NCBI RefSeq assembly: GCF_002934365.1
Contig: NZ_PTIY01000008.1
Location: 62,001-126,000, forward strand
Length of the DNA stretch: 64,000 nt
Origin: Methylobacter tundripaludum
GTDB taxonomy: Bacteria > Pseudomonadota > Gammaproteobacteria > Methylococcales > Methylomonadaceae
Direction: 5' to 3'
Shown: positions 25,274 through 33,945 of the stretch, one piece after another
Numbering within the stretch: the stretch's first letter is position 1
Layout: each line of letters begins with the position of its first letter
Program-made: the position numbers and the translations under genes
The notes under the pieces: model-generated
The model's database searches: none
Seen by the model: the letters and a program-made list of their open reading frames with translations, nothing else
What the model was told of the DNA's origin: nothing

Positions 25274-25724
25274 CTTCCGCCTCCAGTAGTTTTGTCTCGA
25301 TCAGAGCGTCCAGCGAGTACTGTCCGCCACCGATAAATATCAGCGCCGTGCTTGCCGATAATAAAGCCAACGCATATTCAATACCATGCGTATCCAGAAA
25401 AAAGCCGTGCCCCCAATGCACCCAAAACAGTGCCACCAGCATCGTCAGCGCATTAATGATCGCCGCAGGACGTGTCAACAAACCCAAAATTAACGCGACG
25501 CCGCCAAAAAATTCGGCGCTGCCCGCCAATAACGCCATCGCAAACCCTGGAGTCAGCCCCACCGACGCCATCCATTGCCCGGTTCCGTCCAATCCGTAAC
25601 CGCCGAACCACGCGAATAATTTTTGGCTGCCATGCGCGGCCAGAATCAAGCCGATAGGAACACGTAATATCACAGCTTCCAAACCCGCGTTAGAATCCAA
25701 TGTTTTATTGATTAAATTTTTCAT
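25266..25724 (-). CDS. DoxX family membrane protein
   Basis: 152 residues with four hydrophobic helices. 'AVILRVPIGLILAAHGSQKLFAWFGGYG' and 'FFGGVALILGLLTRPAAIINALTML' match the DoxX/SURF4 family of small quinone-related membrane proteins. It precedes the pirin gene with an 8-nt overlap and is divergently arranged with the LysR gene at 25852. DoxX-pirin pairs are common in proteobacteria (family knowledge); the shared function, possibly thiol or oxidative stress, is not demonstrated. Confidence 0.9.
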   Translation of the reverse strand: MKNLINKTLDSNAGLEAVILRVPIGLILAAHGSQKLFAWFGGYGLDGTGQWMASVGLTPGFAMALLAGSAEFFGGVALILGLLTRPAAIINALTMLVALFWVHWGHGFFLDTHGIEYALALLSASTALIFIGGGQYSLDALIETKLLEAEDE

Positions 25725-25851
25725 GATATCCTCTTAAATGTTAAAGAATTTGAAATGTCGAGATCATTATAGAATTGGCCGGAATAATAAAAAGCGATCA
25801 ATTTTGCTTAATAGATTCAGAATATTTGAACAATAAAAACGGGCAAGCAGC

Positions 25852-26745
25852 ATGAAATACCCTATCACCCTCGATGCGCTGGAAGTACTGGATGCGATAG
25901 CCCGGAAAGGCAGCTTTGCCGCAGCGGCTAACGAATTGTTTCGGGTGCCTTCGGCAATATCTTATACCGTGCAGAAACTGGAACAAGATCTGGATGTGGT
26001 GTTGTTTCGCAAGGAAGGCAGAAAAGCCGTATTGACCGAGACCGGAAAAGTGTTGCTTGAACAAGGCCGGGAAATCCTGGATGCAACCGAACGCCTGGCG
26101 ATAGCCGCCAAGAAAACCCATAGCGGCTGGGAACCTGTTTTCAATATCGCGATAGATTCTATTTTAAGCTTTGACTTCATCTACCCGTTAATAGCTAGGT
26201 TCTACGAGGTGCTGCCGGATATTGAAATCAATATTTATGAAGAAGTGCTGGGCGGCGCGCAAGAAGCGATAACCAGCAACCGGGCCGATCTGGTCATCGG
26301 CACAGGCGCTGAAGCAACATCGAGTCAAGGCATTAAATACCAAAAGATCCGGCAGATCGAATGGGTTTTCGCCGTTGCGCCGGGCCATCAACTGACCCAA
26401 GCACCACTGCCGCTTTCCCGGCAGCTGATTGAACAACACCGCTTTATCGTGGTCAGGGATTCATCAAGGAATCAGGCTCCGCAAAGCCATCGGGTATTCA
26501 GCAAGCGTCCGGTATTGAGCGTACCGTCGGTGGAAGAAAAAATACACGCCTTATGCTCAGGCTTGGGAGTCGGCTTTTTACCGGCTCACCGGATTCAGGA
26601 TAGGCTGGAACAAGGCCTGCTGATCGCGCTGCCTGTAGAAGACACGATACCTGTAGATACGCTTAACATGGCCTGGAAAACAACCAATAAAGGTAAAGTC
26701 CTGCACTGGTTTATCGAGCAGTTATCGGGGCATGATTTCATTTAA
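25852..26745 (+). CDS. LysR family transcriptional regulator
   Basis: 297 residues. 'LDALEVLDAIARKGSFAAAANELFRVPSAISYTVQKLEQDLDVVLFRKEGRKAVLTETGKVLL' is a complete LysR winged-helix DNA-binding domain, followed by a substrate-binding domain typical of this family. Length is normal. It is transcribed away from the DoxX-pirin operon, and the intergenic region (25725-25851) is the obvious place for its operator, so it probably controls that operon (inference from the LysR pattern). Ligand unknown. Confidence 0.93.
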   Translation: MKYPITLDALEVLDAIARKGSFAAAANELFRVPSAISYTVQKLEQDLDVVLFRKEGRKAVLTETGKVLLEQGREILDATERLAIAAKKTHSGWEPVFNIAIDSILSFDFIYPLIARFYEVLPDIEINIYEEVLGGAQEAITSNRADLVIGTGAEATSSQGIKYQKIRQIEWVFAVAPGHQLTQAPLPLSRQLIEQHRFIVVRDSSRNQAPQSHRVFSKRPVLSVPSVEEKIHALCSGLGVGFLPAHRIQDRLEQGLLIALPVEDTIPVDTLNMAWKTTNKGKVLHWFIEQLSGHDFI

Positions 26746-26754
26746 GATTTTTTA

Positions 26755-26870
26755 CTCACCACGAACGACTGCATGGATGCAGGAGGTAGAGCAATGCAGG
26801 AGCAATTGCCGAGGCACGAAGGACACGAAGAAAACATAAAACTTCGTGTCCTTCGTGCCTTCGTGGTGAA
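26755..26870. repeat. Hairpin repeat of the CACGAAGG type
   Basis: A 19-bp stem AGGCACGAAGGACACGAAG (26812-26830) pairs with its exact inverse at 26842-26860. An outer arm CTCACCACGA (26755-26764) matches TCGTGGTGA (26861-26869). About 48 bp containing another short repeat separate the two left arms. It ends between the convergent LysR and emrA genes and may terminate both. Confidence 0.65.
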
Positions 26871-26882
26871 TTAATTAACTAC

Positions 26883-28076
26883 CTACACCGGCTTTTTTGC
26901 CTGCCTATTGCCGTCAATAACCTTCTGAATCAATACTTCGACGCCATCCAGCTGATGATCGTAAACTTCGGTTTTATAGGCCGTAGCGGGCGTCGTGGTT
27001 AAAGGCTCCAGCACCGAGCGGCCAGGATGCGAGGTATCGATCCGCACCACCGCCGATAGCCCCGGACGCAACGGATTGGCCTTTAGTTCCTCGGCGCGCA
27101 AGCCGATCCGTACCGGCACCCGCTCGACGATATGGATATAGTTGCCGGTGGCGTTATCCGGCGGCAACAGGCCGAACACGCTGCCGGTACCTGCGCCCAA
27201 GCCCTGCACTTCGCCGTGATAAACCATGCCGGAACCGTACAGGTCGACCGTGATTTCCACCGGCTGACCGGGCTGCACATCGGCCAGTTCGTTTTCCAGG
27301 AAATTGGCCTCCACCCATAAATAATCCAGCGGCACGATAGCCAACAACGGCGTCTCAGGCCGCACCTGCTCGCCGGGCTGGATCGTGCGCTTGGCGACGA
27401 AACCCGAGACCGGCGCGACAATCTGCTGCCGGGCATTGTCCAGATAAGCCTGTTTCAGCGCGGCGACCGCCTGCAACACTTTCGGGTTATCGGCCGAGCT
27501 GGTGTTCTGAATCAACGCTTCGGCTCCGCCCAATTCGGCGCGAATCTGACGAACATCGGCTTCCAGCTCGCGGACCTGAAACTCGCTGTCCTCAATCTGC
27601 TGCGCCGATACCGCCCCGTCGCCCGCCACGCTGCGATACCGGGCCAGGTCTTTCAGGCTGCGATTCAAGGTTGCTTCTTTCGAGGCCAGTTTCTGGCGCA
27701 GCATGTCGGCTTGGCTGAACGCCGTTTCGATCTGCCGCACGCTATCGGCCAGATTGGCTTCGGCCCGTTCCAGAGCGACCTTCGCTTGTAATCCGTCGAG
27801 ACGCACCAGCACGTCGCCCTGCTGTACATGCTGGGTGTTATCGACCCGCACATCCACCACCGTGCCGCTGGTTTGCGCCTTCAGCGGGGCCAGGTTGCCG
27901 GTGATATAGGCGTCGTTGGTGACTACGAACCGACCGGCAAAATTCCACCAATAAATCAGGTAAATCAGTCCGGCTAGCAACGCGACCGCAGTCACCAGCA
28001 ACAGCCGATAACCTCGGTGTTGTCGGCGCTGGTGAAAACCGAAGTGACGCTGGGGTTTGGTTTGGGTATTAGTCAT
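26883..28076 (-). CDS. EmrA/HlyD-family membrane fusion protein
   Basis: 397 residues. One N-terminal transmembrane helix (residues ~21-45), then a biotinyl-lipoyl-like domain 'APLKAQTSGTVVDVRVDNTQHVQQGDVLVRLD', a long coiled coil (~95-190), and 'IVAPVSGFVAKRTIQPGEQVRPETPLLAIVPLD'. This periplasmic adaptor links an EmrB-type pump to an OprM-type channel, which are the next genes on the strand. It starts at 28076 without a strong ribosome site: a duplicated copy of its first ~20 codons lies 330 bp upstream (28343-28407) beyond a palindromic element, so its former overlap with oprM is lost. Confidence 0.93.
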   Translation of the reverse strand: MTNTQTKPQRHFGFHQRRQHRGYRLLLVTAVALLAGLIYLIYWWNFAGRFVVTNDAYITGNLAPLKAQTSGTVVDVRVDNTQHVQQGDVLVRLDGLQAKVALERAEANLADSVRQIETAFSQADMLRQKLASKEATLNRSLKDLARYRSVAGDGAVSAQQIEDSEFQVRELEADVRQIRAELGGAEALIQNTSSADNPKVLQAVAALKQAYLDNARQQIVAPVSGFVAKRTIQPGEQVRPETPLLAIVPLDYLWVEANFLENELADVQPGQPVEITVDLYGSGMVYHGEVQGLGAGTGSVFGLLPPDNATGNYIHIVERVPVRIGLRAEELKANPLRPGLSAVVRIDTSHPGRSVLEPLTTTPATAYKTEVYDHQLDGVEVLIQKVIDGNRQAKKPV

Positions 28077-28114
28077 CTTTGTCTACATTAATTGGGCATT
28101 TTCATGGTTGTATA

Positions 28115-28340
28115 GCTCTCGTTCCCACGCGGTGCGTGGGAATGCGATATGGGACGCGCTGCGTCCTACGTTGAAATGCCCCGCATTTCGACGCATTAAC
28201 CACGACTCGCGGCGCAGCGCGCTCGTCGTTATACACATCTCGAAGTAGGCCGGAATAAGTCGGTTCGAGCGACAGCGAGAACTAGCGTTTCCGGCAAACA
28301 CCTCCCGGACTGCATTCCCACGCAGCGCGTGGGAACGAGC
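28115..28340. repeat. Palindromic element between emrA and the outer membrane factor gene
   Basis: Ends GCTCTCGTTCCCACGCGG (28115) and GCGCGTGGGAACGAGC (ending 28340) form an inverted repeat, with inner palindromic pieces such as GGGACGCGCTGCGTCC. About 226 bp, no gene. It splits an operon in which a duplicated emrA 5' piece lies on its other side. The type (CCCACGC...GCGTGGG) resembles repeats common in methanotroph genomes. Confidence 0.7.
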
Positions 28341-28342
28341 CC

Positions 28343-28407
28343 CTTCGCTGCTGTTGACGCTGATGAAAGCCGAAGTAGCACTGGGATTTGGTTGGAATAT
28401 TAGTCAT
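28343..28407 (-). pseudogene. Remnant of the 5' end of emrA
   Basis: The minus strand reads MTNIPTKSQCYFGFHQRQQQ..., which parallels the real EmrA start MTNTQTKPQRHFGFHQRRQH. Its ATG (28405-28407) overlaps the stop of the upstream outer membrane factor gene by 8 nt, as expected in the intact operon. The frame then runs into the palindromic element. So this is a ~20-codon duplicate left at the original position while the complete gene begins at 28076. Confidence 0.75.
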
Positions 28408-29869
28408 GATTGCCCACCTTGCTGACATGAATCATATTTGTGTTTTCGTAGCCGCCGCCCAGCGCTTCGATCAATCCGATTGCAGCCAGCAGATGAGCAT
28501 TGTGCATCTCGCTGGCGGTCAGCCGCTGCCGGATCAGCGCCGCGACGGCCTCGATAATGCCGTCGCGGCTGCTCAGACCGGCCCGGTAACGCTTTCCGGC
28601 CAGCTCGGCTTCAGCTTCGGCCGCTTCCAGCGCACGTTGCTGGGCCGCATCGTGTTCCAGCGTTTGCCGCCATTCGGCCAGACTGTCGGCAACCTGCTGC
28701 ACGGCTGCCAGCAATGTCTCGTTGTAGCTTTCGGCGGCGGCGTCGTAAGCCGCTTGCTGATTCTTCAATTCGGCTTCCAGCCGCCCGCCTTCAAAAATCG
28801 GCAGGGTAATCGTCGGCCCCATTCCATAAGCCACGCTCGCACCGTTGGACAAAAACAAATCCTTCAGATTAAGGCTGCGCAAACCGGCGAAACCGACCAG
28901 ATTGACGTCCGGGTAAAAATTGGTTTTCGCCACTTTGGTCAACTGGGCGGCGGCCTCCACGCGCCACAACGCCGCCGCCACATCGGGGCGGTGCGCGAGC
29001 AATCCGAGCGCTATCGCTTCCGGCTGCGGCAAGAGTCCGGCGACCTTATTTTCCGCCACATGAATGGTTTTGCCCCAATCCGGCCCTTGCCCGGCCAGCG
29101 CCGCCAGCCGGTTGCGCAATCGCTGCGCCTGGTTGCGCACGCTGGTTTCGCGCTGCCGCGCCGCTTCCAGTTGCTGTTTGCCCGCATGAACCGGATCCCG
29201 GCTGGTCAATCCGCGCTGCCAGCGCAGCTCGGCCAGCTGCATTTTTTCCCCGGCTTGCTCAGTCAGCCCCTGGGCCAACTCAATGTCTTCCTCGGACGAG
29301 CACAGGCGGATATAGCCGCGTGCAATGGCTGTACTCAGCATCAGCCGCGCCATCGCCAATTCCGAAGCCTGTGCCTTCTCCTTTCCCAACGCCGACTCCA
29401 GAGCGGCTTTATCCTTGCCCCACAGATCGAGATGATAGCGAAATACCGCCGGATCGATGTAAGCGCCGGTAAAAGTCTTGCCCCCGTTGGGGCCGTAAAA
29501 ATCGGTTTCGGAAAAACGGCGCTGATGAAATTCGACGCCGGCGTTGATGCTGGGCAGCATCTCGGCGGCCTGAAAATCGGCTACCGCTTCCGCCTGAGTC
29601 AAGCGCGCCGCCGCCGCGTGCAGGCTTGGGCTGTCTTTCAGCGCGGTTTCGATCAGCCGGTTCAGTTCGGTGTTATGAAAATCCCGCCACCACTGCGCCC
29701 TCGGCCATTCCCGGACGATCTTCTCGGCTTGGGTGTCGCCGTTCAGGGTTTGGCTTAACTTAGGCGTATCCAGCAATTTGGCACGCGTTCCGTCTTCCGG
29801 CAGTAATGCGCAGCCGTGCAACAGCGACAAACCGGCCGCCAACACGGTTGTTTTGTTAAACCGGATCAT
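28400..29869 (-). CDS. Outer membrane factor lipoprotein (OprM/NodT-like)
   Basis: 489 residues. The N-terminus 'MIRFNKTTVLAAGLSLLHGC' ends in a lipobox (LLHGC), so it is a lipoprotein of the outer membrane. Two repeated helical OEP domains follow: 'LIETALKDSPSLHAAAARLTQAEAVADFQAAEMLPSINAGVEF' and 'HRPDVAAALWRVEAAAQLTKVAKTNFYPDVNLVGFAGL'. This is the channel of a tripartite efflux pump together with the EmrA and EmrB-like products around it. It begins three bases after the EmrB-like gene's stop. Confidence 0.94.
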   Translation of the reverse strand: MIRFNKTTVLAAGLSLLHGCALLPEDGTRAKLLDTPKLSQTLNGDTQAEKIVREWPRAQWWRDFHNTELNRLIETALKDSPSLHAAAARLTQAEAVADFQAAEMLPSINAGVEFHQRRFSETDFYGPNGGKTFTGAYIDPAVFRYHLDLWGKDKAALESALGKEKAQASELAMARLMLSTAIARGYIRLCSSEEDIELAQGLTEQAGEKMQLAELRWQRGLTSRDPVHAGKQQLEAARQRETSVRNQAQRLRNRLAALAGQGPDWGKTIHVAENKVAGLLPQPEAIALGLLAHRPDVAAALWRVEAAAQLTKVAKTNFYPDVNLVGFAGLRSLNLKDLFLSNGASVAYGMGPTITLPIFEGGRLEAELKNQQAAYDAAAESYNETLLAAVQQVADSLAEWRQTLEHDAAQQRALEAAEAEAELAGKRYRAGLSSRDGIIEAVAALIRQRLTASEMHNAHLLAAIGLIEALGGGYENTNMIHVSKVGNHD

Positions 29870-29871
29870 GG

Positions 29872-31521
29872 CTACGGCTCCTCGATCAGATCTTCCAAAG
29901 CCGCCTGCCGCCTGTCGTCTTTAGGCCGCGCCTCGGGTTTCGGCCCGACCGGGCGAGCAAGCCAGACTATTGCGGCCAAACCGGTAAACAACCAAGCCGC
30001 CAGCCGGAAGGTATCGTCCAGACCGAGAATCGCAGCATGCCGACCTGACACTGCGGCCAGCTTGGCTGTGGCCAACTGATCGTGCAGACCGGCCGCTTGC
30101 AAGCGGGCGATAATCTCCAGGGACTGAGCGTCGTGCAATGAAAAACTTTCGCTTAACCGGCTTTGGTGGAAGGCGGTGCGCCGCTCCCAAAATACGCCCA
30201 ATAACGGCGAGGCGATGCTGCCGCCCAATACGCGCAGCATGCCGCCCAGTTCCACCGCCTGGATTTGACGTCTCGGCGTCAAGCCGGCAAGAAACAGCGT
30301 GGTCAGCGGCACGAACAAACCGCCCAAGCAAAATCCTTCCAACACCTGAGCCCACAACGGCTGAGTAAACCAGCCGCCGCGCCCGAAAAAGTCGTAACGA
30401 CTGATCAATCCGCAATACAGCGCAAACAGCAGCATGTTTAAACTGACCAGCAGGCGGGCATCGAAACGATGCACGATCCGGTGCATCATACTGGCCACCG
30501 GCTTGGCCAGAAACACCAGCGGCAACAGCACGCTGCCTGCCAGAAACGAGGTGTAACCGGCCACGACCTGCAAACGCACCAACAGCACCGACAACAAACC
30601 GTACATCAACATAAAACTCAGGCTGAGCATGATGCTGCCGATCGCGAAATTGCGCCGCGCGAACAGCCGTAAATCGAGTAGCGGCGAGCGTTCCGCCAGC
30701 TCCCAAACGATGAAGTAAGCCAACATCAGCAATCCGGCCAGCGTCATGACGACCAACTGAATCGAATTGTACCAATCCGAATCCTGGCCCTGATTCAGCA
30801 CGGTCTGCAAACAAACCAGCACTGCGGCCAATAAGATAAAACCCAGAGTATCGAACGGCGTTTTCCGCTGAGGAGAGTGCCTGTCGAACAGCAAGGCCCA
30901 AACCAGCGCCGCCGCCAGCAGCGGCAACGGCACATTCAGGTAGAACAACCAGCGCCAGCCCAAGTGGTCGGCGATCCAGCCGCCGGCGGCAGGGCCCAGC
31001 GTGAACGGACTCAGCGCGGCAATGCTCCACAACGACACAGCGAAGGATTTGGACGATTCCGGGTATTCGCGCATCAGCAGGGTTTGCGACAGCGGGATGG
31101 TCAAGCCGCCGAAAAAACCCTGCAAGGCCCTGCCCGACAAAAACCAGAACAGGTCACCGGTAAAGGCGCACAGCAGCGAAGCCAATGTCATCGCAACCAT
31201 TGCGGTCAAATACAGCCGGACTTCGCCGACGGCGGCCGCCAACCAGGAACTGACCGGCAGCGCCAAGGCCAGGCTGATAAAATAATAGGTCTGCATCCAG
31301 CCGGCGTGACTGGGACTGACTCCCAAATCGCCGGTGGCGTGCAGGCTGACGGAGGCGAACGCACCGGTATTGAACAGCACCAGAATGTTGCCCAGCAGCA
31401 AGCCGAAATTGAGCAGGAAAAACTGTACGCCGGTCAGCGTTCGCTTGCCGATTCGGGCATTAAGGCTGTCGTGGGTTAATGTCGCCCAGGCGGCGCGGGC
31501 ATTTTTATCGGTTGAGGTCAT
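29872..31521 (-). CDS. DHA2-family MFS drug transporter (EmrB/QacA-like)
   Basis: About 550 residues with some 14 predicted helices, the DHA2 size. 'GDLGVSPSHAGWMQTYYFISLALALPVSSWLAAAVGEVRLYL' covers the first helices, 'FFGGLTIPLSQTLLMREYPES' and 'GPAAGGWIADHLGWRWLFYLNVPL' match motif C of drug/H+ antiporters. ATG 31521 is preceded by AAGGAGA; a longer frame starts at 31608. It is the inner-membrane pump of the EmrAB-OprM-like operon that continues with the OMF and EmrA. Substrates unknown. The upstream 31522-31856 holds no other gene. Confidence 0.92.
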   Translation of the reverse strand: MTSTDKNARAAWATLTHDSLNARIGKRTLTGVQFFLLNFGLLLGNILVLFNTGAFASVSLHATGDLGVSPSHAGWMQTYYFISLALALPVSSWLAAAVGEVRLYLTAMVAMTLASLLCAFTGDLFWFLSGRALQGFFGGLTIPLSQTLLMREYPESSKSFAVSLWSIAALSPFTLGPAAGGWIADHLGWRWLFYLNVPLPLLAAALVWALLFDRHSPQRKTPFDTLGFILLAAVLVCLQTVLNQGQDSDWYNSIQLVVMTLAGLLMLAYFIVWELAERSPLLDLRLFARRNFAIGSIMLSLSFMLMYGLLSVLLVRLQVVAGYTSFLAGSVLLPLVFLAKPVASMMHRIVHRFDARLLVSLNMLLFALYCGLISRYDFFGRGGWFTQPLWAQVLEGFCLGGLFVPLTTLFLAGLTPRRQIQAVELGGMLRVLGGSIASPLLGVFWERRTAFHQSRLSESFSLHDAQSLEIIARLQAAGLHDQLATAKLAAVSGRHAAILGLDDTFRLAAWLFTGLAAIVWLARPVGPKPEARPKDDRRQAALEDLIEEP

Positions 31522-31856
31522 GGCTTTGGAGTCTCCTTGGACTCGCAACAACGGAATGTTAACCGTATCAGTGCAAGTGCCGTGCCGGAGCCGATAAAAG
31601 CCGGTCACATCTATTTAAATCATCGACTTAATGAATTAAACAATAAAGAGCCAAACGCTATGCAAACATAAAGTCACTAAATATCGTGAATTTCACGTAA
31701 TATCGTAATCAACTATAGTCAATGGTTCCGCGTAGCCGCCGGTCAGCAAGTTTGCTGTGGCGTCCCTTTATCTTGAGTTTTGGTCAACCAAGGCTGTTTG
31801 AACGTTGTTTCGGGCAGCCGGAATCGGCCGGCAGTGTGATATTGAGTTGGCGCTTA

Positions 31857-32426
31857 CTATTGCCGGACAAGATACAGCATAAGATCGACAACGTCACGGG
31901 AGGTAAAAATATAACTCCAGACAGTCAAAAACAGTAGAAAAGCGATTAAGGGGGGCCGATTACCGTTAAGGTTATGGACAAGCTCTTCGACCAGCGCAAA
32001 AGCAAACCAGGCAACGGTAAGCCCCAAAACATTAAAGAAAACAAAAGAAAAGTCCATTATATAGCCCGTTCCGGTAATCATATAAGAAACCATATACAAC
32101 AGCGGAAGGACAAACAAACAGGCCATCCAAACCCCGCCCCAGACGATAATCGGCGAAAAAAGGACCCGGCCTTTTAAGGAAGGTTTGCTAAAAGACAGCC
32201 AGCCAAACAAAACCCAAGACCACAAGATCGATAACACCATTAATCGAACCAGCGGTTCCTTGCCGATCACAATCTCGGGTTGTTCGCCTAACGAGAAACT
32301 CTCGACTTGAGCTTCATCCCACCATGAAGGCGTTACGTTCTTTATTTCTCCACAGCCGGCGAGCAAAAGGCCGAATAAACAAGCAACAACGCATAAGGTT
32401 TTAGCTCTCATCGACTGACGCCCCAA
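31857..32426 (-). CDS. Membrane lipoprotein of unknown function
   Basis: 189 residues. A signal peptide with lipobox 'LLLAGC' (residue ~25) is followed by a short periplasmic segment and about four transmembrane helices: ~60-77, ~88-112, ~121-146, ~158-178. No family recognised. A lipobox on a protein with later helices is unusual; alternatively the first helix is simply a membrane anchor. It lies alone between the EmrB operon promoter area and the rhodanese-like gene. Confidence 0.6.
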   Translation of the reverse strand: MGRQSMRAKTLCVVACLFGLLLAGCGEIKNVTPSWWDEAQVESFSLGEQPEIVIGKEPLVRLMVLSILWSWVLFGWLSFSKPSLKGRVLFSPIIVWGGVWMACLFVLPLLYMVSYMITGTGYIMDFSFVFFNVLGLTVAWFAFALVEELVHNLNGNRPPLIAFLLFLTVWSYIFTSRDVVDLMLYLVRQ

Positions 32427-32662
32427 GTAGTCGCTGCGGCAGCGTCGGCCTGTAAAAGTTCAAATAGTCAGCTGTTTTTTTTGCCGGCTTCATAAGCTTT
32501 ACTGGGTTATTAATTCAATCCGAAAATAGGGGACATTTAGACGGGAACAAGCTGAAAATTTGATTTTCCTTGCAATTTAAAACTTCACCGGCCGCGATGA
32601 ATCAACCTCGGCCTTCCGCGAATAGGGCGTCACATCAAGCCTAACCAATACCACGCATCCGC

Positions 32663-33046
32663 TTATTCAAAACCAAAGCCTGCCTTACGCCAAGCCTTTG
32701 CTCCTCCCTCAAGATTGAGCAAGTTAGGATAACCTAATTCATGCAGAGACCTTGCCGCGGCATTGCCCATCGGGCCGCCCTCGCAATACAGATAAATAGC
32801 GGTATTTTTGTCTTTGGGAAGTTTGTCTTTGTATTTCTCGATTTCGTTGTAGGGAATAAAAAGGTCGGTGCCTTTGATATGTTGTTGCTCAGGCGTGTGA
32901 ACATCAACCAGGAATATATCCTCATTTTGCATGCTCCGGTTTAACTCAGTCGCGGTTATCATTTTCAGGTAGTCCGGTTTTTGAAACCCGCAGCCGGTAA
33001 CGATGAGAATAAAAGCGATGAGAAGAAATATAGTTTTAGAGTTCAT
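32663..33046 (-). CDS. Rhodanese-like lipoprotein
   Basis: 127 residues. 'FLLIAFILIVTGCGFQ' is a lipoprotein signal with lipobox VTGC. The body is a single rhodanese domain: 'FLVDVHTPEQQHIKGTDLFIPYNEIEKY', then the active-site loop 'IYLYCEGGPMGNAAARSL' with the catalytic Cys, and 'LNLEGGAKAWRKAGFGF'. Periplasmic single-domain rhodaneses may transfer sulfur or serve in thiol chemistry; the function is not shown. It stands alone; the intervening 32427-32662 has no gene. Confidence 0.88.
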   Translation of the reverse strand: MNSKTIFLLIAFILIVTGCGFQKPDYLKMITATELNRSMQNEDIFLVDVHTPEQQHIKGTDLFIPYNEIEKYKDKLPKDKNTAIYLYCEGGPMGNAAARSLHELGYPNLLNLEGGAKAWRKAGFGFE

Positions 33047-33086
33047 AAGAACACCCCGTTGGTAAACAGATAAAAGTCTGCGTTAG

Positions 33087-33225
33087 TTCTACTTTGTCAG
33101 ACACTACGCAAACTCGTCATCCTCGCCGGGAGCGGGGATCCAGCGCCATGAATGGTAAGCTAAAATCCATCCCTGCCGGAATGACGATTTTGGATTGTGC
33201 GTTCATTGAATCTGACAAAGTAGAA
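33087..33225. repeat. MITE-like element with TTCTACTTTGTCAGA ends
   Basis: 139 bp whose 15-bp ends TTCTACTTTGTCAGA (33087-33101) and TCTGACAAAGTAGAA (33211-33225) are perfect inverse complements. Inner segments CGTCATCC/GGAATGACG also pair. It has no frame and is inserted between two lipoprotein genes. Confidence 0.75.
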
Positions 33226-33248
33226 TGAGAAAATCCAGAGATAAACGG

Positions 33249-33866
33249 TTATATCGTGCTGGAACGAGGCTGCTGTTTTTCAGGCGGGGCCGCTTTTTCC
33301 AGCTGACGGCGGAATTCGTCCAATTGCCGTATCAACTCATCACTGAAGGATTTGATTTGTTTCTCAAACAAAGGAATCTGCTGTTCCAGTTCCTTGTTAA
33401 TGGTTTCACCTATCGCCCGCAAGCTTTTAAAAATATCGCCGAACGGCAGGTTTGAAAGATTATTGAGCGTTCGCTGATAATCGACTTTCCATAGATCGTT
33501 TTCTTTTGATAAGACGGTATCAAAAGACAACTCCTTGTTGTTCTCAGGTTTTTTTAAGGTCATGACCGTTGCGACCGTTGCATTGGAGCCGTCGATTAAA
33601 ATCGCCCCGGTCTTTACTGTCGCTTCTTCCAGGTTTTGCTGTTTAGTCACCAGATGCCGAGTTTCTTGAGTAGCATATTCTCTGGCCGAGTCGAGATTGC
33701 CTTCCGCCATCGCCACCCAAAATGCCGTGGCAACCTGCTCTGGAGTTAATGCGGCCTGACAGCCGCTTAACAAGAGCAATAGCGTTAAAAGTCCCGTCAA
33801 TCCAACCGGGCTTTTCTTGGTGTGACAACAAGGGAGGTTCTTTGATAAAACGTTAGTTGTCGCCAT
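33249..33866 (-). CDS. DUF4878-like lipoprotein
   Basis: 205 residues. 'GLLTLLLLLSGCQAAL' is a lipobox signal; 'EQVATAFWVAMAEGNLDSAREYAT' and the following cystatin-like beta segment ('DGSNATVATVMTLKKPENNK', 'LWKVDYQRTLNNL') resemble the NTF2/DUF4878 fold. The C-terminal ~70 residues are a helical, Glu/Gln-rich coiled coil (ETINKELEQQIPLFEKQIKS). Anchored in a periplasmic membrane face by inference. It follows the Pit gene on the same strand with a ~80-nt gap; a link to phosphate is not evident. Confidence 0.7.
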   Translation of the reverse strand: MATTNVLSKNLPCCHTKKSPVGLTGLLTLLLLLSGCQAALTPEQVATAFWVAMAEGNLDSAREYATQETRHLVTKQQNLEEATVKTGAILIDGSNATVATVMTLKKPENNKELSFDTVLSKENDLWKVDYQRTLNNLSNLPFGDIFKSLRAIGETINKELEQQIPLFEKQIKSFSDELIRQLDEFRRQLEKAAPPEKQQPRSSTI

Positions 33867-33945
33867 CGAAACCTCCGGGAATTTGCAGCAAATTCAAGAA
33901 AAATTTTCAAACACAAAGATGGGGACAGCCCCATTGATTCTTGCT

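Noticed and set aside
26771-26785. 15-bp identity GCATGGATGCAGGAG with 60605-60619 inside amgK
   Set aside because: A few 15-mers shared by chance are expected in 64 kb; no further similarity flanks it.
28388-29758. 456-codon plus-strand frame opposite the outer membrane factor gene
   Set aside because: GC-rich shadow of a clear OMF gene, with no domain or ribosome site.
29921-31030. 369-codon minus frame inside the EmrB-like gene
   Set aside because: Out-of-frame shadow of the transporter on the same strand.
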